NCBI GenBank assembly: GCA_964411505.1
Contig: CAYPLH010000005.1
Coordinates: forward strand, 1-64,000
DNA length: 64,000 nucleotides
From: CAYPLH01 sp964411505
GTDB lineage: Bacteria; Bacillota; Clostridia; CAYPLH01; DUMO01
Direction of reading: 5' to 3'
Position 1 is the first letter of the stretch, and each line of letters starts with the position of its first letter. A program made the translations under genes and the position numbers. This document shows positions 9,403-19,232 of the stretch, piece after piece. The notes under the pieces are model-generated. The model made no database searches. It was not told where the DNA came from and saw only the letters and a list, made by a program, of their open reading frames with translations.

Positions 9403-10803
9403 TTAGTCATTTCCGTTTAGATTATTGCAGCATTCTAAAAGTTTTCGTAAGATTAGAAAACTTAAACTCTCTTCAATAGATTTAACCTTCTCTGCACCGA
9501 CAAGATTCATTGTCTCGTTTGGATCATTTTTAAGATCAAACAATAAGTAAGGCTGTCCTTCCTTGTTTAATACCATTTTCCAATCGTGATTCATTATCAT
9601 TATTTCATTTTGAATCTCGGAAATTACATAATCTCTACAGGATGCTTTTTCACTTGTAAGCACAGGGCATATTGAAGTGGCAAAGTTTTTATATTCTATT
9701 CGCCCGCCAGCAAGCTCTACAAGAGTCGGACCTATATCAAACATTTCAACTAGGGCTTCCGACTGATTATTAACTCTATTGCTATATGCTGTTTCTGGCG
9801 TACGTATTATCAAAGGTACACGAACCGAACTATTTAAAAAAATCTGTTTATATAGTAAACCATAGTCTCCGTTCATTTCACCATGATCTGATGTAAGCAC
9901 AATTACAGTATTATCCAGTTCACCCCTGCTTCTTATGGTTGAGAGTATCTCTCCTATCTGATCATCAATCAATGTCACATTACCTGCGTAATTAGCTCTC
10001 ATGCTCTTGATATCTTTACTGGAAAGCGGCGATGATTCATCCAGTCTTTGCCTTAAATATCCATTATCTATTGCTTTACTTTTCTCACTGAATTTTAACG
10101 GATCAGGCATAGTCTCCGGATCATACATTGAAGCATAAGGCTCAGGTGCATCCCAAGGTTCATGAGGACCACCGAAGCTTACCCAGCAAAACCAGGGTTC
10201 TTCCCTATCATACTTTTCAAGGTACTTTTTAGCAGTCTGACCTACATATACATCTGCGTAATACTCAAGGGGTAGAGTTGAAGGTCTTGCTATATATGGC
10301 ATGGTTCTAAATCTATCAGCTAGGTCTTTCTTGTAAGGCTCCCACAAACCTTTGTCCTCCCACTCTACTGTCATATGACTCATGGATCTTGTACTTGCTC
10401 TGGGTCCTGCTATTTCGTTTACATCATCCAGACCATACGCATGCAAAAGATACTCCCGCTGTCTGAGATCGCCACGATGCGGATGAAGGTGAGTCTTTCC
10501 AAACAGGCTTGTTCTATACCCCAGATTCCTAATTTCCTTCATCCAGGTGTCACTATCTTCTGAAAGGGTGTATTTAAAATTCGTCCATACCCCATTGTTA
10601 TGAGGGTATAATCCGGTAGCCAGGCTAACCCTTGCCGGAATGCATACAGGTGCATTTGTGACACAATTATTAAATACAACACCTGCGCCTGCAATGGAGT
10701 CAATATTAGGTGTTTTGACTATTCCACCTGTGCAGCCTAATGCGTCCTGACGCAGCTGGTCTGCCATTATAAATAAAATATTAGGTTTTTTACTGCTTTC
10801 CAT
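9403..10803 (-). CDS. Cys-type sulfatase (4 of 5)
   Basis: A 466-residue sulfatase with CIPAR at residues 54-58 (Cys54 is the formylglycine precursor). MADQLRQDALGC at 13-24 and SDHGEMNGDYG are the metal-site segments; FGKTHLH replaces the common GKWHL, the same Lys/His positions with a Thr between them. No signal peptide. It lies 70 bases downstream of the transketolase pair and 88 bases upstream of the dehydrogenase, in the same direction. Membership of the PDQ/ADQ subgroup again suggests an exo-acting enzyme on small sulfated sugars. Confidence 0.9.
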   Translation of the reverse strand: MESSKKPNILFIMADQLRQDALGCTGGIVKTPNIDSIAGAGVVFNNCVTNAPVCIPARVSLATGLYPHNNGVWTNFKYTLSEDSDTWMKEIRNLGYRTSLFGKTHLHPHRGDLRQREYLLHAYGLDDVNEIAGPRASTRSMSHMTVEWEDKGLWEPYKKDLADRFRTMPYIARPSTLPLEYYADVYVGQTAKKYLEKYDREEPWFCWVSFGGPHEPWDAPEPYASMYDPETMPDPLKFSEKSKAIDNGYLRQRLDESSPLSSKDIKSMRANYAGNVTLIDDQIGEILSTIRSRGELDNTVIVLTSDHGEMNGDYGLLYKQIFLNSSVRVPLIIRTPETAYSNRVNNQSEALVEMFDIGPTLVELAGGRIEYKNFATSICPVLTSEKASCRDYVISEIQNEIMIMNHDWKMVLNKEGQPYLLFDLKNDPNETMNLVGAEKVKSIEESLSFLILRKLLECCNNLNGND

Positions 10804-10873
10804 AATTTCATGACCCCTTATATTTATTTTTTCAGCTAGTTCTACAGCATAAAACCATTGTATATTTACCTAC

Positions 10874-11845
10874 CTATGCTTTTTTTCTTGCAAGCAACTT
10901 CACTGCCTTTTTAACAATATCATCCGCTGTCATTTTAAATATTACTTTTAGGTCGTTTTCAAGACCTACTTCGCCAAACTTATCCAGGCAACCAACTCTT
11001 TCAAGCGGAACCGGTATATTCTCTCCCAGTACTTCTGCTACAGCAGACCCCAAACCATTATATATATTGTGGTTTTCGGCTGTTAATACTGCTCCTGTAG
11101 TTTTGGCACATTCTATTACAGCTTGTTTATCTATAGGCTTCCAGGTAAACATGTTAAGAATTCCTGCAGATATCCCTTTTGCTTCAAGCTTTTTGGCAGC
11201 TTCAATTGATTCTGCAACCAGCACCCCACTGGATATTATTGTTAAATCCTTACCTTCCCTTATCTTTACAGCCTTTCCAATTTCAAATGCTGATCCATCT
11301 TCATATATTCTGATTGCATTTTTCCTCATCAGTCTTATATAATAAACTCCATAAAGATTAACTATCTGCTGTAATATATTTTTCAACATAGCTGAATCCA
11401 CGGGCTCTATTAGTGTTATACTTGGAATATTCCGCAATATTCCCATGTCCTCAAAGGGCATATGTGTACCACCGTTGTATGCTGCCGTTATTCCAGGATC
11501 ACTGCCCACAATCCTTACATTTAATTTCGCATATGCAGCAGAAATAAATATCTGATCATAGCACCTGCGAGTTGCAAAAGGTCCGAAACTGTGAGCAAAG
11601 GGAACCTTGCCTGTAGCTGATAAACCAGCAGCAACTCCAATCATGTTTGCTTCCTGAACTCCACAGTTGATAGTCCTGTCTGGGAACTCCTTCTGAAAAG
11701 CTTTCATGCCTATTGAATTCATCAAATCAGCATCCAGAGTAACGATCCTTTCATCTTTTTTTGCTATGTCCAGCAATGTTTCACAATATATATCTCTCAT
11801 CATAAATTCTTCTTTTACATAATCGTTAGCTAATAATACGCTCAT
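10874..11845 (-). CDS. transketolase, C-terminal subunit
   Basis: This protein of about 323 residues holds the pyrimidine-binding and C-terminal domains of transketolase as a separate subunit. The catalytic Glu lies in NCGVQEANMIG, and TLDADL marks the domain start. It pairs with the upstream N-terminal subunit, whose TGA stop shares its A with this ATG (TGATG), implying translational coupling. GGAGG lies at the right distance for the ATG at 11845. A second candidate start (MMRDIYCE) begins nearer the conserved domain but has a weaker ribosome site. Split transketolases in sugar loci often act on pathway-specific ketose phosphates, so this may not be the housekeeping enzyme. Confidence 0.9.
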   Translation of the reverse strand: MSVLLANDYVKEEFMMRDIYCETLLDIAKKDERIVTLDADLMNSIGMKAFQKEFPDRTINCGVQEANMIGVAAGLSATGKVPFAHSFGPFATRRCYDQIFISAAYAKLNVRIVGSDPGITAAYNGGTHMPFEDMGILRNIPSITLIEPVDSAMLKNILQQIVNLYGVYYIRLMRKNAIRIYEDGSAFEIGKAVKIREGKDLTIISSGVLVAESIEAAKKLEAKGISAGILNMFTWKPIDKQAVIECAKTTGAVLTAENHNIYNGLGSAVAEVLGENIPVPLERVGCLDKFGEVGLENDLKVIFKMTADDIVKKAVKLLARKKA

Positions 11846-12720
11846 CAAATTTTCACCTCCTGCTCTACACCTTGGATTGATGCTTTTAGTTTATCAATCC
11901 TTTGTTTGATACAATCTAAAGCTTCTTTTGCCTGCTCTTTTGACACTATCATATGATGGTTGTTTAGAACATCCTCTGCAAAAGTGCAGCCCTTGCCTTT
12001 TTTAGTATCAAGTATTATAACTGAGGGTATTTCTTTTACTTCCTTAGCCTTTTGTATCGCTTCATAGATTTCTCCGGTATCAGATCCGTCTACATCTTGC
12101 ACATGCCATCCAAACTCCTTAAACTTTGTTCCAATGTCACCCAAATCCAGAATGTCTTTGGTAAATCCATCCAACTGTTGTTTATTGCGGTCTACAAAAG
12201 CAATCAGGTTATCAATTTTAAAATGAGGGGCAAACAGTGCTCCTTCCCAAACCTGACCTTCGTCACATTCTCCATCTCCTAAAATAAGATAGGTATAATT
12301 ATCCCTTCTATCAAGCCTGTTCCCTAGCGCAACACCTATAGCGGTTGACATCCCCTGACCTAAAGAGCCGGTTGTCATATCTACTCCAACTGTTAAATTT
12401 CTGTCACAATGGCTTGGAAGTTTAGTCCCTGCTTGATTAAGTGTCAGTAACTCTTCTTTTGGAAAATAGCCTTTTAGTGCAAGCGTTGCATATAGAGCGG
12501 GTCCCGCATGTCCTTTTGAGATTACAAGCCAGTCACGGTCTTTCCAATCCGGTTTTTTAGGATCGATATTCATGACTTCTCCATATAAAACAGCCAGCGT
12601 TTCAATTATTGACATTGCACCACCTACATGCCCAAAACCAAGGTGACAAAACTCGTTCATTGTTTCAAGCCTGATATTTTCTGCAAATAATTGAAGTTCA
12701 TTCTTCTTTTGTTTCTTCAT
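11845..12720 (-). CDS. transketolase, N-terminal (thiamine diphosphate) subunit
   Basis: This protein of about 291 residues is the ThDP pyrophosphate-binding half of transketolase. The GDGE…N ThDP motif runs from GDGECDEG to the DRNKQQ segment, and GFGHVGG and KGHAGPALYATL match the family. It works with the C-terminal subunit encoded directly downstream with a one-base overlap. I use the Met at 12720, seven bases after AGGTG, instead of 12726. The pair probably converts pentose phosphates produced by araD into glycolytic intermediates. Confidence 0.9.
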   Translation of the reverse strand: MKKQKKNELQLFAENIRLETMNEFCHLGFGHVGGAMSIIETLAVLYGEVMNIDPKKPDWKDRDWLVISKGHAGPALYATLALKGYFPKEELLTLNQAGTKLPSHCDRNLTVGVDMTTGSLGQGMSTAIGVALGNRLDRRDNYTYLILGDGECDEGQVWEGALFAPHFKIDNLIAFVDRNKQQLDGFTKDILDLGDIGTKFKEFGWHVQDVDGSDTGEIYEAIQKAKEVKEIPSVIILDTKKGKGCTFAEDVLNNHHMIVSKEQAKEALDCIKQRIDKLKASIQGVEQEVKI

Positions 12721-12756
12721 TAACATACACCTACTTACATTTATATTGTTTTATTT

Positions 12757-14514
12757 CTAACAAACTTGCTCTAGCGCTTCCAGCAGTGTTTTTCGTACCC
12801 ATACATAATCTTCATAATCAAGACTGTATAGTTCATTAACATCGATGGCGGGAGTATAGAAATCTTTAATGTCATTAAATCTGAATATTCTATCCCAAAT
12901 AGTATTCAGTATGTTTTTATGATCCGGGTGATATTGCCGTACTCTCTGTATTAGTTCAAAATCCTCAATGCCCCTCTTTAAATGCTTATACCGCAAGCTA
13001 AGCAAAGGTTTTCCGTTCCATGCCGGATAAACAAAATTTGTATCCCCTGCTTTCCATTTAGGATAATTTAAGTATATTTTTTCTCTGGGTTTTTCCGGCC
13101 AGGCGGTATAATTCCATCTTAAAAAACCATCAAAATTTAAAAACGCTGTCAGTAAACCTATTAACCGGCTTTCAAGGAGCGGAGACATAATAAAGGTATT
13201 AGGATAATCCGGATTGCAGCATACATACCACAACATTCTGCCTTTAAAATTGCCGATAATATCTTTTATCAGATCCATCTTTTCAAAAACTGCAGGTAAA
13301 ATGGGTGCAAAATCCGAAATAAGGTTTTTGCTTTTCTCGATAAACTCCGCATGATTTATAGCTGTCTTATATTTAAATGAAGGAGCTGTCTCCTTTAAAA
13401 ATGACAACCTGCTCATATATAATTCTTCATCAGAAGGTTCATCTGCAACAACCCGTACAATACTAATCCACTGTTTTTCAATAAAAAAGTTTTCCAATGC
13501 TTTTATATAAGCTTTAAGCTCTTCTTTAGAGTACATGTATTTGTAACATCCATCTGATTTATCATAATACCGTATCCGTACAGCATCAGGATAGTCTTCT
13601 ATAATACCTGTATACCCGTCCTCTTCAGCAAGCCAGATGTTGATTAGTCCAAATAATTCTATTTCTTTTGAAATACCATATTGTATACATAGTTTGATAT
13701 ATTTTTCCGCAATAGAAAAATCATACTTAAACTGTCCGTTCACATCCTTTTCTATCCTGACAATATTATATTCAAATAAGTCTGACAAATAGTTTCTGCA
13801 GCGCATTTTTCGTTGACCGGACCAAGGTATCTCGGAAACAATCAGAGTAATGCTTTTTTGCCCCAATTCTGCCAGCGTTTTTAAATATTCTTCAATTATT
13901 TTAAAATGTTCTTCACTCCACAATACTACTTCATGCTTTCTTGCAATATTGGATAAATGCTGCCATAAGTCCAGATAAAAGGTGTATTCATGCGGTCTTG
14001 GCATAACTATATTTTTGACCTCAATTTCGAAGGTTAAGGTACCGAGCTTGATTTCACAATCAAACATTTTATGAGTATAAAACTCCACTTTTCCTGTGTA
14101 TTTTCCCGGTTTGCAATTTTCTGGAGTACTTATCTCAACCCAAACAGGCTGTGCTTTATTTTTTTCTACAACCAAGGATTCCTGATTAAGTAAAATATCA
14201 GATTTTAATAGCCTGTCGTCATCTTCCATCAGTCCAATAAAATTCATTTTGATGTCTGCATCAGGCAAACCAGGCAGGGTAACATTAATCCTTACATTGG
14301 ACAAAGTACCTAAAGGATTAAAATAAGGGTTTTTGCTGATAGAAACCGTTATATCTTCTTTTGCCCTAACGACTACCTGAAATGAAGACCAATCACCTTT
14401 GGCTGATACCAGTTCAATTTCTTTATTTTCAAAACAAAGCCTGCTATTATCAAAATCTCTGTTACCATATATATATTTAAAGCTCTCATCAATCAGGCCA
14501 TATTCCAGTTTCAT
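12757..14514 (-). CDS. DUF4091-type glycoside hydrolase-like protein
   Basis: A 585-residue protein with the layout of DUF4091 proteins: an N-terminal beta-rich region (about 1-180) followed by a TIM-barrel-like region with VADEPSDEELY, a plausible acidic active-site segment, and a C-terminal stretch (WNYTAWPEKPRE, LRYKHLKRGIEDFEL) typical of the family. The family is thought to contain glycoside hydrolases, but I know no firm substrate. No signal peptide, so it likely acts on imported oligosaccharides. I start at the ATG at 14514 because GGAGGAG lies nine bases upstream; the in-frame TTG at 14532 overlaps that site. It sits between the DUF3604 gene and the transketolase pair. Confidence 0.75.
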   Translation of the reverse strand: MKLEYGLIDESFKYIYGNRDFDNSRLCFENKEIELVSAKGDWSSFQVVVRAKEDITVSISKNPYFNPLGTLSNVRINVTLPGLPDADIKMNFIGLMEDDDRLLKSDILLNQESLVVEKNKAQPVWVEISTPENCKPGKYTGKVEFYTHKMFDCEIKLGTLTFEIEVKNIVMPRPHEYTFYLDLWQHLSNIARKHEVVLWSEEHFKIIEEYLKTLAELGQKSITLIVSEIPWSGQRKMRCRNYLSDLFEYNIVRIEKDVNGQFKYDFSIAEKYIKLCIQYGISKEIELFGLINIWLAEEDGYTGIIEDYPDAVRIRYYDKSDGCYKYMYSKEELKAYIKALENFFIEKQWISIVRVVADEPSDEELYMSRLSFLKETAPSFKYKTAINHAEFIEKSKNLISDFAPILPAVFEKMDLIKDIIGNFKGRMLWYVCCNPDYPNTFIMSPLLESRLIGLLTAFLNFDGFLRWNYTAWPEKPREKIYLNYPKWKAGDTNFVYPAWNGKPLLSLRYKHLKRGIEDFELIQRVRQYHPDHKNILNTIWDRIFRFNDIKDFYTPAIDVNELYSLDYEDYVWVRKTLLEALEQVC

Positions 14515-14571
14515 TGTAAGTATCTCCTCCAAATGTTGATTTTAAGGTAACAGCTTAGAAAACTGTCTGCG

Positions 14572-16857
14572 CTACACATTTTGCATAGGTGTAGTTGGTG
14601 AAATCCAGATAGGGCTGGACCATGCCATCTGGTTATCCTCCTGTACTACCCTTATATAATAAAAATGCTCTTTCACAGGATTATCAGGATCCTCCCAGGA
14701 AAAAGCAGCGTCCAGTACTCCCGGGTTCACTTCATAAACTTCATTCCCATCTTTTATAATAACAAGCTTTTTAATTTGAACACATCCATGCACTGCCACA
14801 TCAATAGTCACCCGGTCACTTTGTATAATTTCTCCCATTTTTGCGCCAGAGGCAGTAAAAGAAAGTAAAATTCTGGCTCCTGTAGTGGCATAGGTTTTCC
14901 TGTTTCTGATAGCTTTTATTAGGTTTATCCTGTCCAAAGCTTTCATAGAGGCTGCTGTCATTCCACAACGATAAAATAAATCGTGAGCAAAGGTGTGCGG
15001 AACTTTTCCCTGACCTTCAGGATCTTCAACCGAAAAGCCGCAATGCCCCTCATGGCAATCTCCGCCACCGGTAAAGCCCAGGTGTGCACCTTGCTGGAGC
15101 AGTTCATCAGCTGAATAAGTTGGTTTCCTTATAAAAGGAGGTACAAGAGGATTATTGTAAGAATCACTTGCGCCCCACATAGAATAAATCTCAATAAACC
15201 TTTCAACCGAAGGTTCATGATAATCCCATTTTAATCCGTGGGCAAGAGGTGCATGGGGACCGCCTACAACACTATCATCATTTTTGAAGTAATCCCATAC
15301 GGTTTTTATGCAGCTTGTGGGCTTATACATACCACGAAAAAGTTTGAGCCTGTCATTTGATGTATATATATTTCTATGCACTTCATTGCCAGCCCATTCG
15401 TATCCTACCAACGTTACAAATTCACCTGGCCTGTTCCAGCTATTAGTTATGTCTTGCATGCGCATCCATTCATTGTCAGTGAAGTAGCAAGCATGGTCAC
15501 TCGCTGCTGCAAAATCCAAGCAACCAACGTCATGCGCATGTCTGTACAGCTCTGCATATCTACCACTTCCGTCACTCATTTCACTATGCCCATGAATTTC
15601 ACCCCAAAAAATTTCATCTTCAGTGCTATCCTTATGAATAATCTCAAGGGGATTACTTATAGCAACTACCTGCCTTGTGTCAGTATTTATTGCGGTTACC
15701 CGGTATACTCCAAGAGCTAAATCCGGCAAAGGTATTTGAAAAGAATAAAAATCTTTATAATAACCGGATGGTGTACCTAAAAATACAGTTCCTGCATTAT
15801 CGGTTAAATAAAGCTCTATCCTTGGATACACACCTTTTTCAGGTGGTATATTTCTGTATTTGTCGGTAAAAATACCCTTAAGGTAAACTTCCTTTCCTTG
15901 TTTTCGCCTGCCAGGAAGAAAAAGGTGCAAGCGTTCGCATCGGCCAGGAACAAATTCGACTGTGTGATTGTTTTTCTCCTCCAGACTGACAAAAATTTTC
16001 CTATCATCAACAGCAACTGCCGCACAAAAAGGCGCTAATTTTATGTACCAGCATCTGCGATCATTCTCATAAAATCCCAGTGGAAACAAATAAGTAAAAG
16101 CTGTTTTATAATTTACTACAATATTTCCCATTGGCGGAAGACCTTTTGGCAGGTAGCAGATAATATCTACCGCAACATGTGCTTCCAGTGATTTTTCTGC
16201 CGATTCAATATAAATATCATAACCTTCAGTGCATTCAAAACTTGTGAACCCGTCGGCATCAGGATGCTCAACCTGAGGTCCCGAAAATGAGCCCGGCACT
16301 GCAAAGCGTATTCTGCTTCCGGCAGGTAACCCATATTGTCCGGAAAAGTACCTTAAAGTAAAATTGGTTGGTTGACCTGCAGTAATACGTGAAGGTGAAA
16401 TCATTGTTGTACCGGCATCACTTCGGGATATTCCCCATATTTTCCGCTCCACGTCACTTATCGTGCCTGAAATTTTAATTTCTGTTTGATGTGTTATAAC
16501 CAGATACGAACTATCAGCTTGCTCCGGACTCATTCCATATATTCGCAGTTGCCCAAAATGCCCGCTTAGTTTGTCAGTTACCCCCAGATCTATCCATCTT
16601 GGCTGTTTTTGGGCTACACTTACTGGTTTTAATACTATATCGTCAATACAAACAATAGGACTTTCTGCATCAGTCATTAACCAGAAACGAAGAGCAGTCT
16701 CATTTATTCTTGGAAAATAGAATACCATATCCAGCATATCTGATGTATCATATGCAGCAGTGTTCTTTAAATGCAATATGCGATCCAATCTGTAGTTTTT
16801 TGACAAATTCAATGTTTTTGAAACCTCCTTTAAAAGCTCTCTATCTATACCTGCCAT
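14572..16857 (-). CDS. DUF3604 (PHP-like metal-dependent hydrolase) protein
   Basis: This 761-residue protein has an N-terminal beta-sandwich region and a PHP-like domain from about residue 415. Metal-ligand motifs typical of the superfamily are visible: WGEIHGHSEMSDG, AASDHACYF and GGDCHEGHCG. A C-terminal immunoglobulin-like strand region (about 690-761) follows. The family is annotated DUF3604 and its reaction is unknown; relatives occur in polysaccharide and phosphonate loci. The gene overlaps the end of the upstream UroD-like gene by 17 bases. The ATG at 16857 has a poor ribosome site, while AAGGAGG lies 11 bases before an in-frame TTG at 16812, so the protein may start 15 residues later. 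It is cytoplasmic as far as visible. Confidence 0.75.
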   Translation of the reverse strand: MAGIDRELLKEVSKTLNLSKNYRLDRILHLKNTAAYDTSDMLDMVFYFPRINETALRFWLMTDAESPIVCIDDIVLKPVSVAQKQPRWIDLGVTDKLSGHFGQLRIYGMSPEQADSSYLVITHQTEIKISGTISDVERKIWGISRSDAGTTMISPSRITAGQPTNFTLRYFSGQYGLPAGSRIRFAVPGSFSGPQVEHPDADGFTSFECTEGYDIYIESAEKSLEAHVAVDIICYLPKGLPPMGNIVVNYKTAFTYLFPLGFYENDRRCWYIKLAPFCAAVAVDDRKIFVSLEEKNNHTVEFVPGRCERLHLFLPGRRKQGKEVYLKGIFTDKYRNIPPEKGVYPRIELYLTDNAGTVFLGTPSGYYKDFYSFQIPLPDLALGVYRVTAINTDTRQVVAISNPLEIIHKDSTEDEIFWGEIHGHSEMSDGSGRYAELYRHAHDVGCLDFAAASDHACYFTDNEWMRMQDITNSWNRPGEFVTLVGYEWAGNEVHRNIYTSNDRLKLFRGMYKPTSCIKTVWDYFKNDDSVVGGPHAPLAHGLKWDYHEPSVERFIEIYSMWGASDSYNNPLVPPFIRKPTYSADELLQQGAHLGFTGGGDCHEGHCGFSVEDPEGQGKVPHTFAHDLFYRCGMTAASMKALDRINLIKAIRNRKTYATTGARILLSFTASGAKMGEIIQSDRVTIDVAVHGCVQIKKLVIIKDGNEVYEVNPGVLDAAFSWEDPDNPVKEHFYYIRVVQEDNQMAWSSPIWISPTTPMQNV

Positions 16858-17896
16858 ACCTTTTTACCGCACTTACAAACGCTTCAATATTTTGCCACGG
16901 TACTTCCGGTTCAAGCATATGAGTCGGAGCAATAACAAGCCCTCCGCCTTTTCCAACAGTTTCAACCATGTGTTTTACTGCACTTTCAACATCCTTTGGT
17001 GTACCAAAGGGCATAGTAGTTTGTGTACCAATTGTCCCCCAAAATGAAAGCCTGTCGCCATATTCTTCTTTTACCTTAACCGGATCCATACATTCAGGTT
17101 GTATGGGATTGAGTACATCAATACCAATTTCAATCAATTCGGGTATAATTTCATATATAACACCATCTGAATGATATATAGCAATAACATCAGGATTGAT
17201 ATCCTTAGCTGCTTTAATAACTGTTGCCATAGTAGGCTTAAGCCACTTGCGCCACAACTTTATATCCATCATCATCCCTTTTTGTGTTCCTACATCATCA
17301 CCGAAATAAATAGCGTCAACACCTGCAGCTGCAACTTTTGCACTTAGTTTTGCCTTTACCTGCGTCATTTTATCCAGACATGCCTTTGCCATATCATCAT
17401 CTGTCAGCATATCCACAAGCAGGTTTTCCATTCCTCTTAAATACCAGGCTGGTTCAAAAACTTGTATAGCTCTGTAAATGGCAGCCAAGCCCTTACTTTT
17501 AACTTCACTGACTTTTTCCTTGAAACCTTCCCACCTGTAGTCCTCTAAAACATCAGGCAGCGGAAAATTCCAAACCTGCTCCGAGTCAGTAAAGCTTTCC
17601 ATTGGATGAACCATTTTTGTGAAATGTTCCATGCTGCCCCGAATGTGCCCAACACCCCACTCATCAATATATGAATTTTTTGGCAGGTCGCTAAAGTATT
17701 CTAAATAATCAACCGGATTTTTAGATGGAAGAATTTCTATATACCGAAAGGGCATATCAAAATACTCCATAAAGTTTTCAAAACCTGTCTTTTCCAGAAA
17801 TGATCTTTTAAGTGATTCACACAGTCCAAAACCATAGGGCACTGACTCCGGATCATCTCTATGTATAGCTCTTAAAAAGTTTTCCCTCTTGTTCAC
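16841..17896 (-). CDS. uroporphyrinogen decarboxylase-like protein (MtaA/CmuA-type superfamily), first
   Basis: This 351-residue protein has the UroD/methyltransferase TIM-barrel fold (VNKRENFLRAIHRDDPESVPYG start, IYFGDDVG, IDVLNPIQPECMD). The zinc-binding HxC…C pattern of methylcobamide:CoM-type methyltransferases is absent: the expected segment reads YHSDG and the late Cys region reads APTHMLEP. A corrinoid-methyltransferase role is therefore doubtful. I start at the GTG at 17896, seven bases after GGGAG, which gives the canonical UroD-like N-terminus; the longer frame to 17968 adds an unrelated tail. It lies in the sulfatase array with a similar gene upstream. Function unknown. Confidence 0.75.
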   Translation of the reverse strand: MNKRENFLRAIHRDDPESVPYGFGLCESLKRSFLEKTGFENFMEYFDMPFRYIEILPSKNPVDYLEYFSDLPKNSYIDEWGVGHIRGSMEHFTKMVHPMESFTDSEQVWNFPLPDVLEDYRWEGFKEKVSEVKSKGLAAIYRAIQVFEPAWYLRGMENLLVDMLTDDDMAKACLDKMTQVKAKLSAKVAAAGVDAIYFGDDVGTQKGMMMDIKLWRKWLKPTMATVIKAAKDINPDVIAIYHSDGVIYEIIPELIEIGIDVLNPIQPECMDPVKVKEEYGDRLSFWGTIGTQTTMPFGTPKDVESAVKHMVETVGKGGGLVIAPTHMLEPEVPWQNIEAFVSAVKRYGRYR

Positions 17897-18053
17897 ACCA
17901 AATCTCCCTTCGTTATCACACACAAATAGCTTTAAAAATTTACTTCTGGGGATGGACCTTTGTTCCATTCCTTTTAGACCCTTATAAGGGTTTAACTTTT
18001 ACTTACTCTCTTTTAGTGAAAGCTTTTACCGCAACCTACTGAGCGTTTGATGA

Positions 18054-19121
18054 CTAATAACTTCCTAATTCCTTAACCCTATCAATAATCAGCTTAAAAT
18101 TTTCTAAAGTAACAATATTCGGTACAGAATGATCTGTTGAAAAAATATAGCCGCCTGATTCTTTCAGCTTGGGTATTGTTTTATCTATTTCTGTAGTTAT
18201 TGAGTCAATATCATCCCAGAGCACAGCATTAATTCCCCCATGCAATACAAGTTCCTTTCCGTACTTATGCTTTAGTTCCAGCGGGTTCATACCTGCCTTT
18301 ATCTCCAGTGGGTGCAGCGCATCCAGTCCTATATCGATTAATTCAGGCACAATAGGATTAATATTGCCACAGGAATGCATGTGTGCCTTAATGCCTTTTT
18401 TGTGTGCCCACTCAATAGCTCTCTTATGAACCGGTTTTAAAAGTTCCCTGTATGTGGCAATCGAAAAGAATTGAGTGTTTTTAAAACCCATATCGTCAGG
18501 CCATTTTATGCAATCAAATTTGAAGCCTGCATCCCAGATCATTTCATACAATGCTATGTCTAAATCAAGAAAGTGATTGAACATGTCAGCACACCATTCA
18601 GGATTTTCAATAAGTGCAATAAGAAGTCTTTCGGTTCCGACTGTCCACGAATGTGTTACGTCAAAACCAAACCAAAAGTTAGCAACTATCCAGTTCCCAT
18701 CCTCAACCCATTTTTTATAGTTGGCTTTTAAATGATCCCATGGAATTCTGTCACTGCTCGGAACCATTCTCTTTTTTGCTTCCAACCATTTATCGGGTGA
18801 AGTTATTGTAAAATCTACAAATTCAGGTGTCGAGTCATCCATTTTAAACTCTTTCTGAGTAGCACCCCACTTGGTTGTATAAATCTTATAATCATCCGTT
18901 TCTTCGACTATGCGGCATTCGTACTGAGGAGAGTTGTCAACATCAATCTCAGCAATTTTGTCTATACCAAAATAGTCCCTATAATCCATTCCTTTGGGCA
19001 TTCCTTCCCATTCCCAGCGTCTAATTGTGCCTTTCCATGGCTTATCCCATATAGGTATCCTGTCAGCGTCCTTGTGATCATACATCCTTAAAATACGTTG
19101 TTTGGTATTCAATGAATTCAT
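18054..19121 (-). CDS. uroporphyrinogen decarboxylase-like protein, second
   Basis: A 355-residue relative of the downstream gene, with NSLNTKQRILRMYDHKDADRIP at the start, an HSCGN segment (first part of the zinc motif) and IGLDALHPLEIKAGMNP. The distal Cys of the zinc site is replaced (STDHSVPN). No corrinoid protein is encoded nearby, so classical O-demethylation cannot be assigned. Such UroD-like pairs appear in catabolic loci of anaerobes; the role is unknown. The ATG at 19121 is preceded by GGGAG ten bases upstream and replaces the longer frame starting at 19199. The gap to the next gene is 157 bases. Confidence 0.75.
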   Translation of the reverse strand: MNSLNTKQRILRMYDHKDADRIPIWDKPWKGTIRRWEWEGMPKGMDYRDYFGIDKIAEIDVDNSPQYECRIVEETDDYKIYTTKWGATQKEFKMDDSTPEFVDFTITSPDKWLEAKKRMVPSSDRIPWDHLKANYKKWVEDGNWIVANFWFGFDVTHSWTVGTERLLIALIENPEWCADMFNHFLDLDIALYEMIWDAGFKFDCIKWPDDMGFKNTQFFSIATYRELLKPVHKRAIEWAHKKGIKAHMHSCGNINPIVPELIDIGLDALHPLEIKAGMNPLELKHKYGKELVLHGGINAVLWDDIDSITTEIDKTIPKLKESGGYIFSTDHSVPNIVTLENFKLIIDRVKELGSY

Positions 19122-19232
19122 AACAATTCCACTCCCTTCCAATTTTCCATACACAAAATCCCTGCATGGCAATTGCTTCAAACATAACCGTTCCATCACT
19201 TTTTTTAGAGATTATTTGAATTTGGTAATTTC

